Positions 1-8,402 of a stretch of 33,349 nt of DNA are shown here, piece after piece. The notes below the pieces were generated by a model. That model had not been told where the DNA came from. It ran no database searches and worked only from the letters and a program-made list of their open reading frames with translations. A program made the position numbers and the translations under genes. Position 1 is the first letter of the stretch. Every line of letters starts with the position of its first letter. This stretch comes from a virus. Location: positions 1-33,349 of the IMG/VR virus record IMGVR_UViG_3300036823_000069; one strand, written 5' to 3'.

Positions 1-139
1 CTCCGGTCTCTATCGAATGGACAACCTCTGGAAAGATCACAGGTGCCCCATCCTTGATGAGCAGCTTGCGATAAGGGTGGTGTGGCTGCCGGAATTGAGT
101 GTCCCCAATACAGACACTGGCTGTCCCCACTGGGGACAC
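1..139 (-). CDS. Possible partial reading frame off left edge (host flank?)
   Basis: A minus-strand frame stays open from a GTG at 139 to the window edge. From about 91 leftward it reads like protein (for example RKLLIKDGAPVIFPEVV). I do not recognise a family. The first third lies inside the inverted repeat at 91-147, so the true start may be elsewhere, or the frame may be a gene interrupted or preceded by the repeat. A second open frame (ATG at 179, three bases after the tail-tip stop) covers the same bases, but its composition looks less protein-like. If the phage ends near 148, this frame is host DNA; otherwise it is a further phage gene. It is too short to decide. Confidence 0.25.
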   Translation of the reverse strand, partial: MSPVGTASVCIGDTQFRQPHHPYRKLLIKDGAPVIFPEVVHSIETG

Positions 140-147
140 TCAATTCC
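91..147. repeat. Perfect 17-bp inverted repeat at left boundary
   Basis: Arms 91-107 and 131-147 are exact reverse complements (GGAATTGAGTGTCCCCA) around a 23-base centre. The centre nests a second palindrome, GTCCCCA-C-TGGGGAC at 123-137. It lies just downstream of the last tail gene. On the minus strand no T-tract follows, so it is not a standard terminator for the tail operon. On the plus strand a T-rich stretch follows (151-163). The shape resembles a REP-like intergenic palindrome, possibly of the host. Copy number in the genome would settle that. Confidence 0.75.
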
Positions 148-182
148 TGTATTTCATTTTTCATAGATCTTGCAGACATGGT
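148..182. other. Candidate prophage terminus (TG end)
   Basis: Transposable phages of the Mu group end in 5'-TG. Immediately after the inverted repeat, the plus strand begins TGTATTTCATTTTTCAT at 148, with TTTCAT repeated at 152-157 and 159-164. As I recall it, the Mu left end also begins TGTATT. This would leave only about 35 bases between the phage end and the tail-tip stop codon. No matching end is in the window, so this rests on position and a short motif only. Confidence 0.28.
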
Positions 183-2282
183 CTAAACCAGGCTGGCTGG
201 ACCCACAGTCGTGCCGGGAGTGGGAGGGTTTATGTTGACCAGATTATGGAAGCCAGGGGGGAAGATAGGCGAGCCTGGACCACTCGCTACAAGAGAGATG
301 TTGCCCGAAAATATCCCGTCGACGGCAATCAGTTGGGCGGTATAGGTGCTTTCAAACCCGCCGCTGCCATCAGGATAGTGGGTCACCGATCCAGATGGTT
401 CAGCGGCAGTGACGCCAGTCCAAGATACGACGACGGAATATGGACCGCCTCCACCGGTGCCCGCCACCACGGTATAAGTGCCAGAAAGGAGCGTCCACGC
501 GCCTGGAGTGCTACCGCCAAACAAGAAAGCGCCTGGAACGGTAGCGAAGCTGGCATTCGCTTCGCCCGATTCATCGGTAAAAGCGGCCGGCTGAAAAGAC
601 CAAAGAACCAATTCGATCATTCCAGCGTTCGCGGTCGGCTGAGTGATAGAAGTACCACCCTGCTGCTGAGGATCGACCTGGAGTGGGTGAGGGGCAAACT
701 CTATAACCTCATAGTCCCCGGCATACTCATAGAAGACCGTTGGATCGAGAGTAATAACCTTCCCTGGAAGCTGATCCCAGAGCATATTTCCGGCTGCGTC
801 AACAGACTCGGACCACAGTTGAAGAGTAATCCTTACCGGTGGGGTGTACGGGGCGGCGTCTGCGCCAAGATCGCGGTATCTCTCATATAGCAATATCCGC
901 ATCGCCTGGTCCCAGCTGCAGTTAGCGTAATCGTAACTGACCTTTATGCGCTTGAGCCGCTGGCCCCCCGCACTCGGCGGTAGAACCTGCCCTTGAGCTA
1001 TTTGGTTCTGAATATGCGGCGGAGCCTCCGGTGTGCGCAGGGCAAACCTCGATTCGATATAGCCAAGCGAACCGCCCGTGCTGGAAGCGGTATCTGTAGC
1101 CGAGGTGCTGCCCTTCACGACACCGCCTGTCACATCTGTGACGACGTATGCATTATCGAAAGAATCATCATCCACACCGCCCGCAACGATTAAATCGTTG
1201 ACGACGCAAGGATTCGGCTGAACCGTGTTGATCGTAACCACACCACCAGTCCGGGATATTGTAGCGATCTTCGAAATTGCAGGCAGTCCGGTCTCAAGGA
1301 AGCTTGCTGTGTACCTATTGGCATTCTGGTGAAGAAGCGTGTCGTCGGGAGTAAACGTCCCAGGCATCAGCATCTCGCCGGTCACTGTGAAAGTAGAAGA
1401 GCGAGGTTGGTCCACGAAAATCGCGATCTGGCCCGCGATACCCAGCTGGTAGCCTCTACAGCAAAGCAGCATCTGCTCGTGCATCGCAGCAAGAGTCGTA
1501 TCGGACGAAAAAGCATACGAGCCCTGAAAGCGAGGAGATCCATTCGGCAAAACCTCGTCGCAATACGCCGCAGAGGCCGCGATGATGTCCCAACGGAAGC
1601 AAGCCAGCTCATTAGTCGTCAACGCTGCAGGACCGCTACTCGCATCGATCGTCCACTGTGGTTTAATGGCCCGACGCAGCCAGGAATCAACGATGTGCCA
1701 GACGGGATTTGCCGTAAATCGATAATCAGTTTGAGTACCTGTGCTATCGAATATTCGACATTTAGTGGTGCGCATATCGCACACCACTTCCATCGTTGCC
1801 TGGTCTCCGTTTACCTGTGGCGTCCAGCCAACTCCCCAATAGGCTATCCGCGAGTAGCAGAGCGGGGTTACAAGTCCATCGAAAAAGCCCCAAACATCAT
1901 CAATATCCTGCTCAGACACTTCATCTGCGCCCTCTAGTGCCGCATCGACACCAGGATGGAAGTTGAAGGAAAGGAGTGTGCCAACGATAGGCGTGGTCTC
2001 ACTGTCGATGGTGCTCGTGGCGGGATTTGGACCGATAAAATTACCGTCCGAATCGTAGGCAATCATCCGATTTCCATTGATAAAAACTGCATCCGGACCG
2101 TCCCATTCTCCCTCTCCGCCGAGATAGATGCCGACTTGCAAGAGTGGATAAGTTTGGGTATCGGTGTCTGTCGAGGGCGGCACTGTGGTAGACGCGGCCT
2201 GATTGCCCGTGACGCGGATAAAGCCGTAGCAGAGCGGGACGGCAATGCCGACATTCGCGTTGGTCAAATCGCCAGCGGGCAT
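183..2282 (-). CDS. Tail tip / host-specificity protein (gpJ-like)
   Basis: A 699-residue protein, last of the leftward virion operon and directly after the hub gene, with which it overlaps by one base (TAATG). AGGAGG lies 8 bases before the ATG. Its position after tape measure, distal tail and hub matches the tail-tip attachment protein of siphophages, which closes the tail tube and contacts the receptor. The N-terminal part is rich in Trp, Tyr and beta-type sequence. The last 130 or so residues are Gly/Ser/Pro-rich and beta-structured, as in receptor-binding tips. No separate tail fibre or chaperone follows, so this protein and the distal tail protein may carry all adhesion. Assignment is by context and general character, not a diagnostic motif. 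Confidence 0.7.
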   Translation of the reverse strand: MPAGDLTNANVGIAVPLCYGFIRVTGNQAASTTVPPSTDTDTQTYPLLQVGIYLGGEGEWDGPDAVFINGNRMIAYDSDGNFIGPNPATSTIDSETTPIVGTLLSFNFHPGVDAALEGADEVSEQDIDDVWGFFDGLVTPLCYSRIAYWGVGWTPQVNGDQATMEVVCDMRTTKCRIFDSTGTQTDYRFTANPVWHIVDSWLRRAIKPQWTIDASSGPAALTTNELACFRWDIIAASAAYCDEVLPNGSPRFQGSYAFSSDTTLAAMHEQMLLCCRGYQLGIAGQIAIFVDQPRSSTFTVTGEMLMPGTFTPDDTLLHQNANRYTASFLETGLPAISKIATISRTGGVVTINTVQPNPCVVNDLIVAGGVDDDSFDNAYVVTDVTGGVVKGSTSATDTASSTGGSLGYIESRFALRTPEAPPHIQNQIAQGQVLPPSAGGQRLKRIKVSYDYANCSWDQAMRILLYERYRDLGADAAPYTPPVRITLQLWSESVDAAGNMLWDQLPGKVITLDPTVFYEYAGDYEVIEFAPHPLQVDPQQQGGTSITQPTANAGMIELVLWSFQPAAFTDESGEANASFATVPGAFLFGGSTPGAWTLLSGTYTVVAGTGGGGPYSVVVSWTGVTAAEPSGSVTHYPDGSGGFESTYTAQLIAVDGIFSGNISLVASGPGSPIFPPGFHNLVNINPPTPGTTVGPASLV

Positions 2283-2971
2283 TAGACCATCCTCCTGCGC
2301 TGCACGCTCATGGTGCTGATGCTTGCGATGGTAGGTGCCAGGTTGGTCTGGAACGTATTCAGCACGCCGAAGAAGCGTTTGGTCTGCCTGCAGGTCGGGT
2401 AGCTATTGCTACAGGGATTATTTGTGGTGTCGCCACAGCCGGGCTCAGCGTAATTCCACTGGCACGTCTCGCTGTACTCATATGGGTTGCCGTCATAGGA
2501 GTTTGAGTCGAATAGCGGCGTAGTGCCGAACTGACAAGTAGTTTCTGAAACCGCGACTACAGTCAGACGCCCATGCATCTCGAAAGAAGTCTTCTGTGCC
2601 TGTGGGTAATAAACGCGAAATGCGAATAGAGCTCCTTCAAAGCTGCTGGCTCTAAGGAAGCCCGCAATATCCCTCTGGAGTGAGTTCCCGCTGATGTTCT
2701 GCACAAGAAATTCGGCTGTGTCAGACTGCATCGATCGGTATAGATGGAAGTTGTCGACGGTCAGCAACCACGGATAGTAGTACGTATCCCAGTCGACCGG
2801 GGGATTCGCCTGAAGCGCCGCCCAAGGTGGCACGTTTCCTGTGTAGACAGGCGTCGCATTGATCGGAGCATTTGCCCAGTGATAGCTGTTGCCATCGATC
2901 GTTATGACGTCGAGCAAACACACCGGAGCCGTGCCTGTACGCGCGCCTACGATTTGAACGAGGCCGCCCAT
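2282..2971 (-). CDS. Tail hub protein, DUF2163/gpL-like, four-cysteine C-terminus
   Basis: A 229-residue minor tail protein from an ATG at 2971 that forms TAATG with the preceding stop; an in-frame ATG at 2998 would add nine residues and cannot be excluded. The C-terminal part has C170, C179, C187 and C194 followed by an Arg-Phe-Phe-Gly segment. This spacing resembles DUF2163 (BR0599-type) proteins and the [4Fe-4S]-binding C-terminal domain of lambda gpL, which caps the tail tube before gpJ. Position between distal tail and tip proteins fits. Iron-sulphur binding is inferred from the cysteines alone. Confidence 0.65.
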   Translation of the reverse strand: MGGLVQIVGARTGTAPVCLLDVITIDGNSYHWANAPINATPVYTGNVPPWAALQANPPVDWDTYYYPWLLTVDNFHLYRSMQSDTAEFLVQNISGNSLQRDIAGFLRASSFEGALFAFRVYYPQAQKTSFEMHGRLTVVAVSETTCQFGTTPLFDSNSYDGNPYEYSETCQWNYAEPGCGDTTNNPCSNSYPTCRQTKRFFGVLNTFQTNLAPTIASISTMSVQRRRMV

Positions 2972-3771
2972 TACCGCATCACCCGCAGAGCATCCCATAC
3001 GATCGTATTTCCGCTCGAAGAGGAGTTCTTAAGGCTGGTCGTGTTCAACTGGACAACATGCACTCCAAGCGGAATATTCAGGCGGGTCTGAATCGGCCCA
3101 GCCTCAGTTGAAGGCACAGGACTGTAGAAATCGATATTTCCTAGCACCGTGCCATCGAGCACCAACTGCCCGATGCCCATGTCAGGACCGGTCCGAGCCC
3201 AGAATTGGAACCCGTATCCTCGGTATTGATACGCTGCCGATCCAAAGATCGTGTTCGGACTTACAAGCTCAGACCCGCTTTTCGCCACAGCGTTTGCTGT
3301 CAGCGTCCACGATCCGTGAGTCGCAGCCATAGGACCATCGCCATAATCAGTGATGAGCTTCTGCCAGACCGCGTCCTTGTCCCAGCGATGTGGATATACC
3401 AGCATGGGAACAGTTGGAACTTCATCGAATGTGACCTGCTGAATAAACCAGTGATTGTGCGACGAAGGCGAAGGCTCGACGGGCGAAGTGAAGTGGCCAA
3501 CGTAGTGCCTGCCACCGCCCTCGTGATCGATGTAGGTGAAAAAGCCGTCCTGGTATTGCTCATAGTAATTTTTGAGAGCGTCCGCTTCGTCGACGGTCTT
3601 GTCTACCCAACTCAGAACGATCTGATGACCCACGTCAGTAAGATCGCGAAAGTATGGTACGCCACGATTCGCTTTTGCATTCAAATGCGTGATCGGCCGC
3701 TTCCGCTGGAACTGATAATCCGGATTCAGCGGGTGCCTCGGTGTGGGGTTGAGGATGTCATGCTGGCTCAT
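2971..3771 (-). CDS. Distal tail protein with C-terminal beta-sandwich domain
   Basis: 266 residues, starting in an ATGA overlap with the tape-measure stop. Residues 1 to about 120 look like a DUF2460-type minor tail protein (YEQYQDGFFTYIDHEGGG region) and should sit at the tail end of the tube. Residues about 130-266 look like a different domain: a Tyr/Gly-rich beta sandwich containing GYGFQFWARTGPDMGIGQ, then LVLDG, IDFYS, a Gly-Val-His-Val-Val strand and a closing Val-Trp-Asp-Ala strand. That pattern recurs in jelly-roll carbohydrate-binding-like domains of secreted bacterial proteins. The fusion suggests a glycan-binding head displayed at the tail tip. Binding is inferred. Confidence 0.6.
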   Translation of the reverse strand: MSQHDILNPTPRHPLNPDYQFQRKRPITHLNAKANRGVPYFRDLTDVGHQIVLSWVDKTVDEADALKNYYEQYQDGFFTYIDHEGGGRHYVGHFTSPVEPSPSSHNHWFIQQVTFDEVPTVPMLVYPHRWDKDAVWQKLITDYGDGPMAATHGSWTLTANAVAKSGSELVSPNTIFGSAAYQYRGYGFQFWARTGPDMGIGQLVLDGTVLGNIDFYSPVPSTEAGPIQTRLNIPLGVHVVQLNTTSLKNSSSSGNTIVWDALRVMR

Positions 3772-6700
3772 CGGCGTCCGATACCTCCGTACTGGCCAGT
3801 AGCCGCATTGACTGCCTGACTCATCCTCAAAGCCCCGCCGTTTCGCAGCCAGCTGTCCACGCTCGCACCATCCCAGGCTGTAATCGGAATGGTGAATCCG
3901 CCGCCCATGCTGGCTGGCACCATCCGCGAGCCTTGCGCGGCCGCTGGTGACACAGAGCGGCCGCTGTTGATCGCCTGAAGGAGTGCTCCATTGCCGGCCG
4001 CAGCGCCGTCATGCACCATGAATTCTCCGGCCTTGGCATGGATAAAGCCTTCCGTGGAGCTTGTACCGTAGTCACCGAAGTCACCGATCCAACCGCCTGT
4101 GTGGTACTGAGCCGCGCTCATGCCAACAAGCGAGCGGCCGTTCTTTTCTTCCGTTGCAATTTGCTGCTGGGCAGCCTGAATTTCGCTTAGGATGTGGCTC
4201 CGATACCAACTCGAAGCACCGCGGCCCCAAGTGCTGGTTTGCTGCTGTGCGCTTACTTGCAATTGGCTGAGATACTGCGTCGCCTGCTCGTAGCCCGTAG
4301 AGCCACTGTTGTACTGCTGCAGCTCGGCAGCTATGCCTGGTTGAATAGTTTTCGAGTCGTAGTCCTGTGCTTGACTCTTGCCCTGATCGCCAAAGACACC
4401 CGCCAGCAGCCCTGCAATGCCACCGACGACTGCGCCGATCGCCGTGCCTACGCCAGGGATGATACTGCCGACTGAAGCGCCGAGCATCGCTCCAGACAAA
4501 GCGCCACCGAGAGGATTGGAGTTTTGATAAGCGCTGTATACGCCGAGCGCACCGGTGATCGCTCCTCCAGCAGCTCCCAGATAGGGATTGCTGGCAGCGG
4601 CCGCAGTCCCCGTTGCAGAAGATCCAATTCCAGCCATCTCTCCAGTTCCTGTGACGCCCGTTCCGCCGCCAGACAAGGCATTACTTGTCGCCATGCCGCT
4701 GTACGATCCCATATCGGCGCCGCCATAGCCGAGGGAGAAATCAGAGCTGCTCGACGTCGATCCGCCATCACCCGCAGAGCCGCCGCCGAGGTTCGCAAAG
4801 GAGCCAAGTCCCGTGCCGCCACCTCCTGTTCCCATTCCGCCGCCGAAACCGCTTGTGCTCACGCTCTGCTGGAACATCTGCACTGCCGTCAGGAACGTCG
4901 AAGACGCCGTAGTCATCGTTGTGCTGGCCGTGGTGAACGTTGTTCCAGCCTGACTGATGGAAGACATCCCCGTGCCGCCTGCGCCGTGCCCACCCATGCC
5001 AAGGAGGCTCTTTCCAAATGTCTTTGGATCTGTCGAAGTCGAAGCCTGTCCGTTCATTCCGAAAAGCCAGCCGAGACCACCAACTACCGGATTGCTGCCG
5101 TCCTTTTGAAACAACTGCATCATCTCGTTGGCCGCGAACTGGAAGGCCGTGTCCATCGCCTTCTTTTCGATGAATTGCTCAGGATGCTGAAAGAAGCTCT
5201 GTAGCTGCGACGCGAGCTGGTCGCGCGTCTGCTGCATTTGCTTCGTCATCTGTGCCTGAGCTACAGCCGAAGCCGCGACCATCGTCGCGTTATATTCTGT
5301 CTGATCTATCTGCTGGTGATCGAGCGCCTCCTTGGCCTTGCGTACACGGTCGTTGTAGGTATCGGCTATCGCCATCTCTGCAGCCATCCAAGGCGGCAAG
5401 CTGTCGCGTGCGGCGAGCTCCTCCTCTTTAGTCAATGACTCCATCGTCTGCCTGTGCAGGCGCTCTCTCTGTTGATTGGCGTCGGCCTCTACCTCGACGA
5501 TCTTGCCCATAGACTGGGTGAACGCAAGAACGCTCGACAAGTCCATTGCGTCCATCTGCCCATAGGATTCCTGCCAGTGCTTGGTGATGTTGTTTATCCG
5601 CTCCTGGGCCTCAGAATCGATCTTTGCGTAACCTTCGAGTGAGCTGGTGTCATAGCTTTCGCCAAGTTGTGTCAGCTCTTCATAGAACTGTCTCTCTGCC
5701 TCAATTTGCTTCTCATTTCCAGCACTGGCAGCCGCGCCCCGCAAGGCCTGGTAGCTTGCCGATTGCTGCGGTGTTTCAACGCCACCCCGGCCTATAGCCT
5801 TTTTCTCTTCGTCGTCGATCGCTTGTATCGCGGCTGACATCTCCGCCTGAATTCGAGCAATCCCGGTCAACCCGGCAGCGGCAGCGTCGGCAGTGGCCTT
5901 GCGTACGCGTGCGTCCAGCTCATCCTGGCGCTTGATTGCATCGCCATCGGACTTCGCTCGGATCGCGGCGGTCTCGGCGACTTCGGCTTGCTTTGAGATC
6001 TCGCCCTGCTGAAACTTCCGGACCACTTCATCGATTGACTGCTGCTCTTGCGCAGCATACAAAGCGTTTCCTGTCAGGCTCGCGTCAATGGCCTCCTTCT
6101 GGAGGTGGAGAATCTCGTCATGTTCTTTTTGAGCCTGTTCGATGCGCTTTGCGCTCGTCTCGGCGAGTACGATAGCGTCTTTCTGATCCTGCATCGCGTT
6201 TCCTGCATTGCCCGGTGTCACATTGCCGTGCAGCTTGTCCTGCTGGACTCCAAAGCGCTGATTTTCCGCATTGATCTGCAACTGTTTCTGCATCTCTGCC
6301 GTGATTGCAGCTTCGCCCTTTAGCCTGGCGTCTGAGGCGTGCTGCAGCTCGATTGCGCCCAGGTTCAATTCGTGCTGATCGGCTACCTGTTTCGGCTTAA
6401 GAGCATCCGCTTGCTCTTGCTTCACATTGCCCGCATCAGCCATCTTCCGAGCACCAAAAGTATCCATAATTGCGGCCTGCAGGCCACCCATCAGGCCTCC
6501 TGAGCTAGCTCCATTTCCGACATCACTGAAAAGGCCACCGTGCATCTGCTGAGCTAAAGCTTGGAGCTGCTGTGCAGATTTCGTAGCCTCGATAATCCTA
6601 GCGTTGGCAGTCTCGATCGAATGGGTGTTGATGAAATCCTCACCCTTCGTCTTTTCGATTTGCTTCTGGTACTCCTCTGCGGCACCGCTCAGGTCCAAAT

Positions 6701-7100
6701 ATTTTTCATAGGCGTTATAAATCTCCTCACCCATGTGTGCGAATATCTCGACCGCTCCGACGCCCAGTAGAGTACTACCGATCGCGCCGATCGCGCCGCT
6801 CAACACCGCGCTGCTCGCGATCGCCTTTTCCATGCTGCGCGGAATACGGATACCGAGGTCGTCCCGCAAGAGGCGCACATTGTCCAGCGAGGTAAGCATG
6901 TGCTGACTAGCTTCTTCTGTCTCGCGTATCCATGAAGACGGCCTGATTGGCGGGGGACCGAAGGCGCGTTGCATCTGGTTGCCGACCTTGTTGGATGTCT
7001 GCCCGAGTCCCTCGAGTGCGCCCTGCAACTCGATGACAGACTTCGTGCCGCCCTGGTCTATGACTGAGATCGTGATCGCTACATTGGAGTTGCTCGACAT
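3768..7100 (-). CDS. Tail tape measure protein
   Basis: At 1110 residues it is the largest gene in the window. It sits between the tail-assembly genes and the distal tail genes, as tape measures do. Residues 1-660 are mostly charged alpha-helix and coiled coil, with many Gln, Glu and Ala. Residues about 686-833 are Gly/Ser/Thr-rich. A strongly hydrophobic Ala/Gly stretch at about 837-905 could enter the host membrane during DNA ejection. A more polar C-terminus follows. The start forms TGATG with the upstream gene, with GGAG nine bases before it. Length sets tail length in this family; by the usual rule of roughly 1.5 angstrom per residue the tail would be about 150-170 nm. Confidence 0.92.
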   Translation of the reverse strand: MSSNSNVAITISVIDQGGTKSVIELQGALEGLGQTSNKVGNQMQRAFGPPPIRPSSWIRETEEASQHMLTSLDNVRLLRDDLGIRIPRSMEKAIASSAVLSGAIGAIGSTLLGVGAVEIFAHMGEEIYNAYEKYLDLSGAAEEYQKQIEKTKGEDFINTHSIETANARIIEATKSAQQLQALAQQMHGGLFSDVGNGASSGGLMGGLQAAIMDTFGARKMADAGNVKQEQADALKPKQVADQHELNLGAIELQHASDARLKGEAAITAEMQKQLQINAENQRFGVQQDKLHGNVTPGNAGNAMQDQKDAIVLAETSAKRIEQAQKEHDEILHLQKEAIDASLTGNALYAAQEQQSIDEVVRKFQQGEISKQAEVAETAAIRAKSDGDAIKRQDELDARVRKATADAAAAGLTGIARIQAEMSAAIQAIDDEEKKAIGRGGVETPQQSASYQALRGAAASAGNEKQIEAERQFYEELTQLGESYDTSSLEGYAKIDSEAQERINNITKHWQESYGQMDAMDLSSVLAFTQSMGKIVEVEADANQQRERLHRQTMESLTKEEELAARDSLPPWMAAEMAIADTYNDRVRKAKEALDHQQIDQTEYNATMVAASAVAQAQMTKQMQQTRDQLASQLQSFFQHPEQFIEKKAMDTAFQFAANEMMQLFQKDGSNPVVGGLGWLFGMNGQASTSTDPKTFGKSLLGMGGHGAGGTGMSSISQAGTTFTTASTTMTTASSTFLTAVQMFQQSVSTSGFGGGMGTGGGGTGLGSFANLGGGSAGDGGSTSSSSDFSLGYGGADMGSYSGMATSNALSGGGTGVTGTGEMAGIGSSATGTAAAASNPYLGAAGGAITGALGVYSAYQNSNPLGGALSGAMLGASVGSIIPGVGTAIGAVVGGIAGLLAGVFGDQGKSQAQDYDSKTIQPGIAAELQQYNSGSTGYEQATQYLSQLQVSAQQQTSTWGRGASSWYRSHILSEIQAAQQQIATEEKNGRSLVGMSAAQYHTGGWIGDFGDYGTSSTEGFIHAKAGEFMVHDGAAAGNGALLQAINSGRSVSPAAAQGSRMVPASMGGGFTIPITAWDGASVDSWLRNGGALRMSQAVNAATGQYGGIGRR

Positions 7101-7498
7101 CAGGCAGCTCCGTGCTTGCGGAACTCAAGCCCGCAGGAATGACATTTCTGGCTGAAGCGGCTCTCCTGGTGCGCGCCGCAAGCGCAGGTTGGGTGATCAC
7201 AGTCAAACCGAAGCCTGGCGCGGTCTAAAGCGACAAGTCCCTCTACCTCGCACATGTCCATGTAGCGGACGGTGATGCCATCCTTTAGACGCTCAGCAAG
7301 CCAAACGATGTAGTCAGCCCAGCGATAGTAGCCCGGAGAGAGCGTGCGCGGCGGCAGGGACGCGAGTACGTGATCTCGGTCAGCGCCCTCGCTCTCTTCA
7401 AAGCTGCGACGCACCCGCGAAAATGCGAAGTCCTGGTTGAGCACTTCATCGAGTGCTTGACCGAGGCCTTCGAGATCGCGGGTGACGTCGATTGCCAT
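7100..7498 (-). CDS. Probable tail-assembly protein with C-terminal zinc ribbon
   Basis: 132 residues between the putative tail chaperone (two bases upstream) and the tape measure (one-base overlap). Many siphophages have a second chaperone reading frame here, often reached by frameshift. This one has its own ATG and ends in a CDHPTCACG ... CHSCG pattern near residues 103-125, typical of a zinc ribbon. An internal segment (GYYRWADYIVWLAERLKDG) is helical. I see no classical slippery heptamer at the upstream junction, although the upstream -1 frame is open over the last 20 codons. Function is inferred from position. Confidence 0.5.
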   Translation of the reverse strand: MAIDVTRDLEGLGQALDEVLNQDFAFSRVRRSFEESEGADRDHVLASLPPRTLSPGYYRWADYIVWLAERLKDGITVRYMDMCEVEGLVALDRARLRFDCDHPTCACGAHQESRFSQKCHSCGLEFRKHGAA

Positions 7499-7500
7499 CG

Positions 7501-8226
7501 CTACTGCTCTACCTCGACCGCAGCAAAGAGCCGCTCTGCAGCAGCCACCTTGTGGCGTGCGTCCATCTTGTCGCTCATGAAGTTCGGAGACCCGTTGACA
7601 CAGTAACCCTCGTAATCCTTGATGAGCTCGTCATAGATGGAGCACAGCACGCGCTGCGCACCGGCGTAGATCGTCTTTCCGCTACGGCTTCCTCCTACGA
7701 CCTTCGACCGGCTGATCTGATTCATGTAGGAGCGGTAGTGCTCTGCGGATGGAGTCGCAAAAACATGCTTGAGGCCGCTCACCATCCGCATGTTGCCGTC
7801 TTCATCCGCCCCCCACAGCGCTTCAAGGTAAACAACCTCTCGATCGAAGATGAATGGATCGTCGTCGGGAGGTTCGACAGCTCGGACGTTGAGGACCGTA
7901 TCTAAAACTGCAAGTCTGTGGCCGATCGGCAGCTTCGATTGCCACCCTGGAATACTCTCGATCGAGACTCCATCGTTCGATGCCGCGTATCCCACTACCC
8001 CCACAAGGAGGCTCTCCACAAGATTCAGTCCGGCCGCTCCATGGTCTATGCTGCGAGACACCTCTCTGCCATGCTGCTCAGCAGTGACGACGATCGCGTC
8101 GAAGTATTTGAACCAGTCGATCTCCATCACCGGACGAAGGCGAAGCATAAATTCGTGGCCGCGCTGGCGCAGCACAATGCGGCGATCAGCGGTGAGGTCA
8201 ATTTGATTGGAAGCTGTGACTGTCAT
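7501..8226 (-). CDS. Putative tail-assembly chaperone-position protein
   Basis: A 241-residue protein with AAGGA six bases before the ATG, preceded by a 176-base non-coding interval containing the tail-tube terminator. It lies between the tail tube and tape-measure genes, where siphophages encode the chaperone that coats the tape measure during assembly. The sequence is mixed alpha/beta, acidic and without a membrane segment. I recognise no diagnostic motif. It may be the G-type partner of the zinc-ribbon gene two bases downstream. Confidence 0.45.
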   Translation of the reverse strand: MTVTASNQIDLTADRRIVLRQRGHEFMLRLRPVMEIDWFKYFDAIVVTAEQHGREVSRSIDHGAAGLNLVESLLVGVVGYAASNDGVSIESIPGWQSKLPIGHRLAVLDTVLNVRAVEPPDDDPFIFDREVVYLEALWGADEDGNMRMVSGLKHVFATPSAEHYRSYMNQISRSKVVGGSRSGKTIYAGAQRVLCSIYDELIKDYEGYCVNGSPNFMSDKMDARHKVAAAERLFAAVEVEQ

Positions 8227-8359
8227 GGGAATCCTTCACGGTTGGGTTAGCCAGATTTCTGGCTTTCTTGCTTTCGTTACCACGGTGAAGGACCGTGCCC
8301 AGCTTGAGGCCCGCGTAGGAGGTGCGTGCGCCTCGACGGCCGCGTAGGATGCAGCCGGT
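8227..8359 (-). promoter_or_regulatory. Non-coding interval with two palindromes before the tail-assembly genes
   Basis: No gene is supported here. It contains AGCCAGA-TT-TCTGGCT at 8249-8264, about 22 bases before the ATG at 8226, and CACGGT-GAAGG-ACCGTG at 8281-8297. Because a terminator precedes it, a late promoter for the tape-measure segment would have to lie here. I see no convincing sigma-70 hexamers. The palindromes are candidates for activator binding or mRNA structure. Confidence 0.35.
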
Positions 8360-8391
8360 AAAAAGAAGGGCGTGCGGTTGCGCACACGCCC
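8360..8391 (-). terminator. Intrinsic terminator after the tail-tube gene
   Basis: Read on the minus strand, a GC-rich stem (plus-strand arms 8368-8376 and 8381-8391) is followed by TTCTTTTT (8360-8367). It begins 11 bases after the tail-tube stop. The stem has a two-base bulge. This is a standard rho-independent layout and would separate high tail-tube expression from the longer tail genes. Confidence 0.8.
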
Positions 8392-8402
8392 CGGAAGGAA
8401 CT

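Noticed and set aside
91-147. Terminator for the tail operon
   Set aside because: No T-tract follows on the minus strand; T-rich sequence follows only on the plus strand, where no gene precedes it.
99-890. 263-codon plus-strand frame over the tail-tip gene
   Set aside because: Shadow of the gpJ-like gene; starts inside the inverted repeat, and composition (Arg/Trp/Ser-rich) is typical of antisense frames.
7501-7560. Programmed -1 frameshift between the tail-assembly genes
   Set aside because: The -1 frame is open but no X-XXY-YYZ heptamer is present, and the downstream gene has its own ATG.
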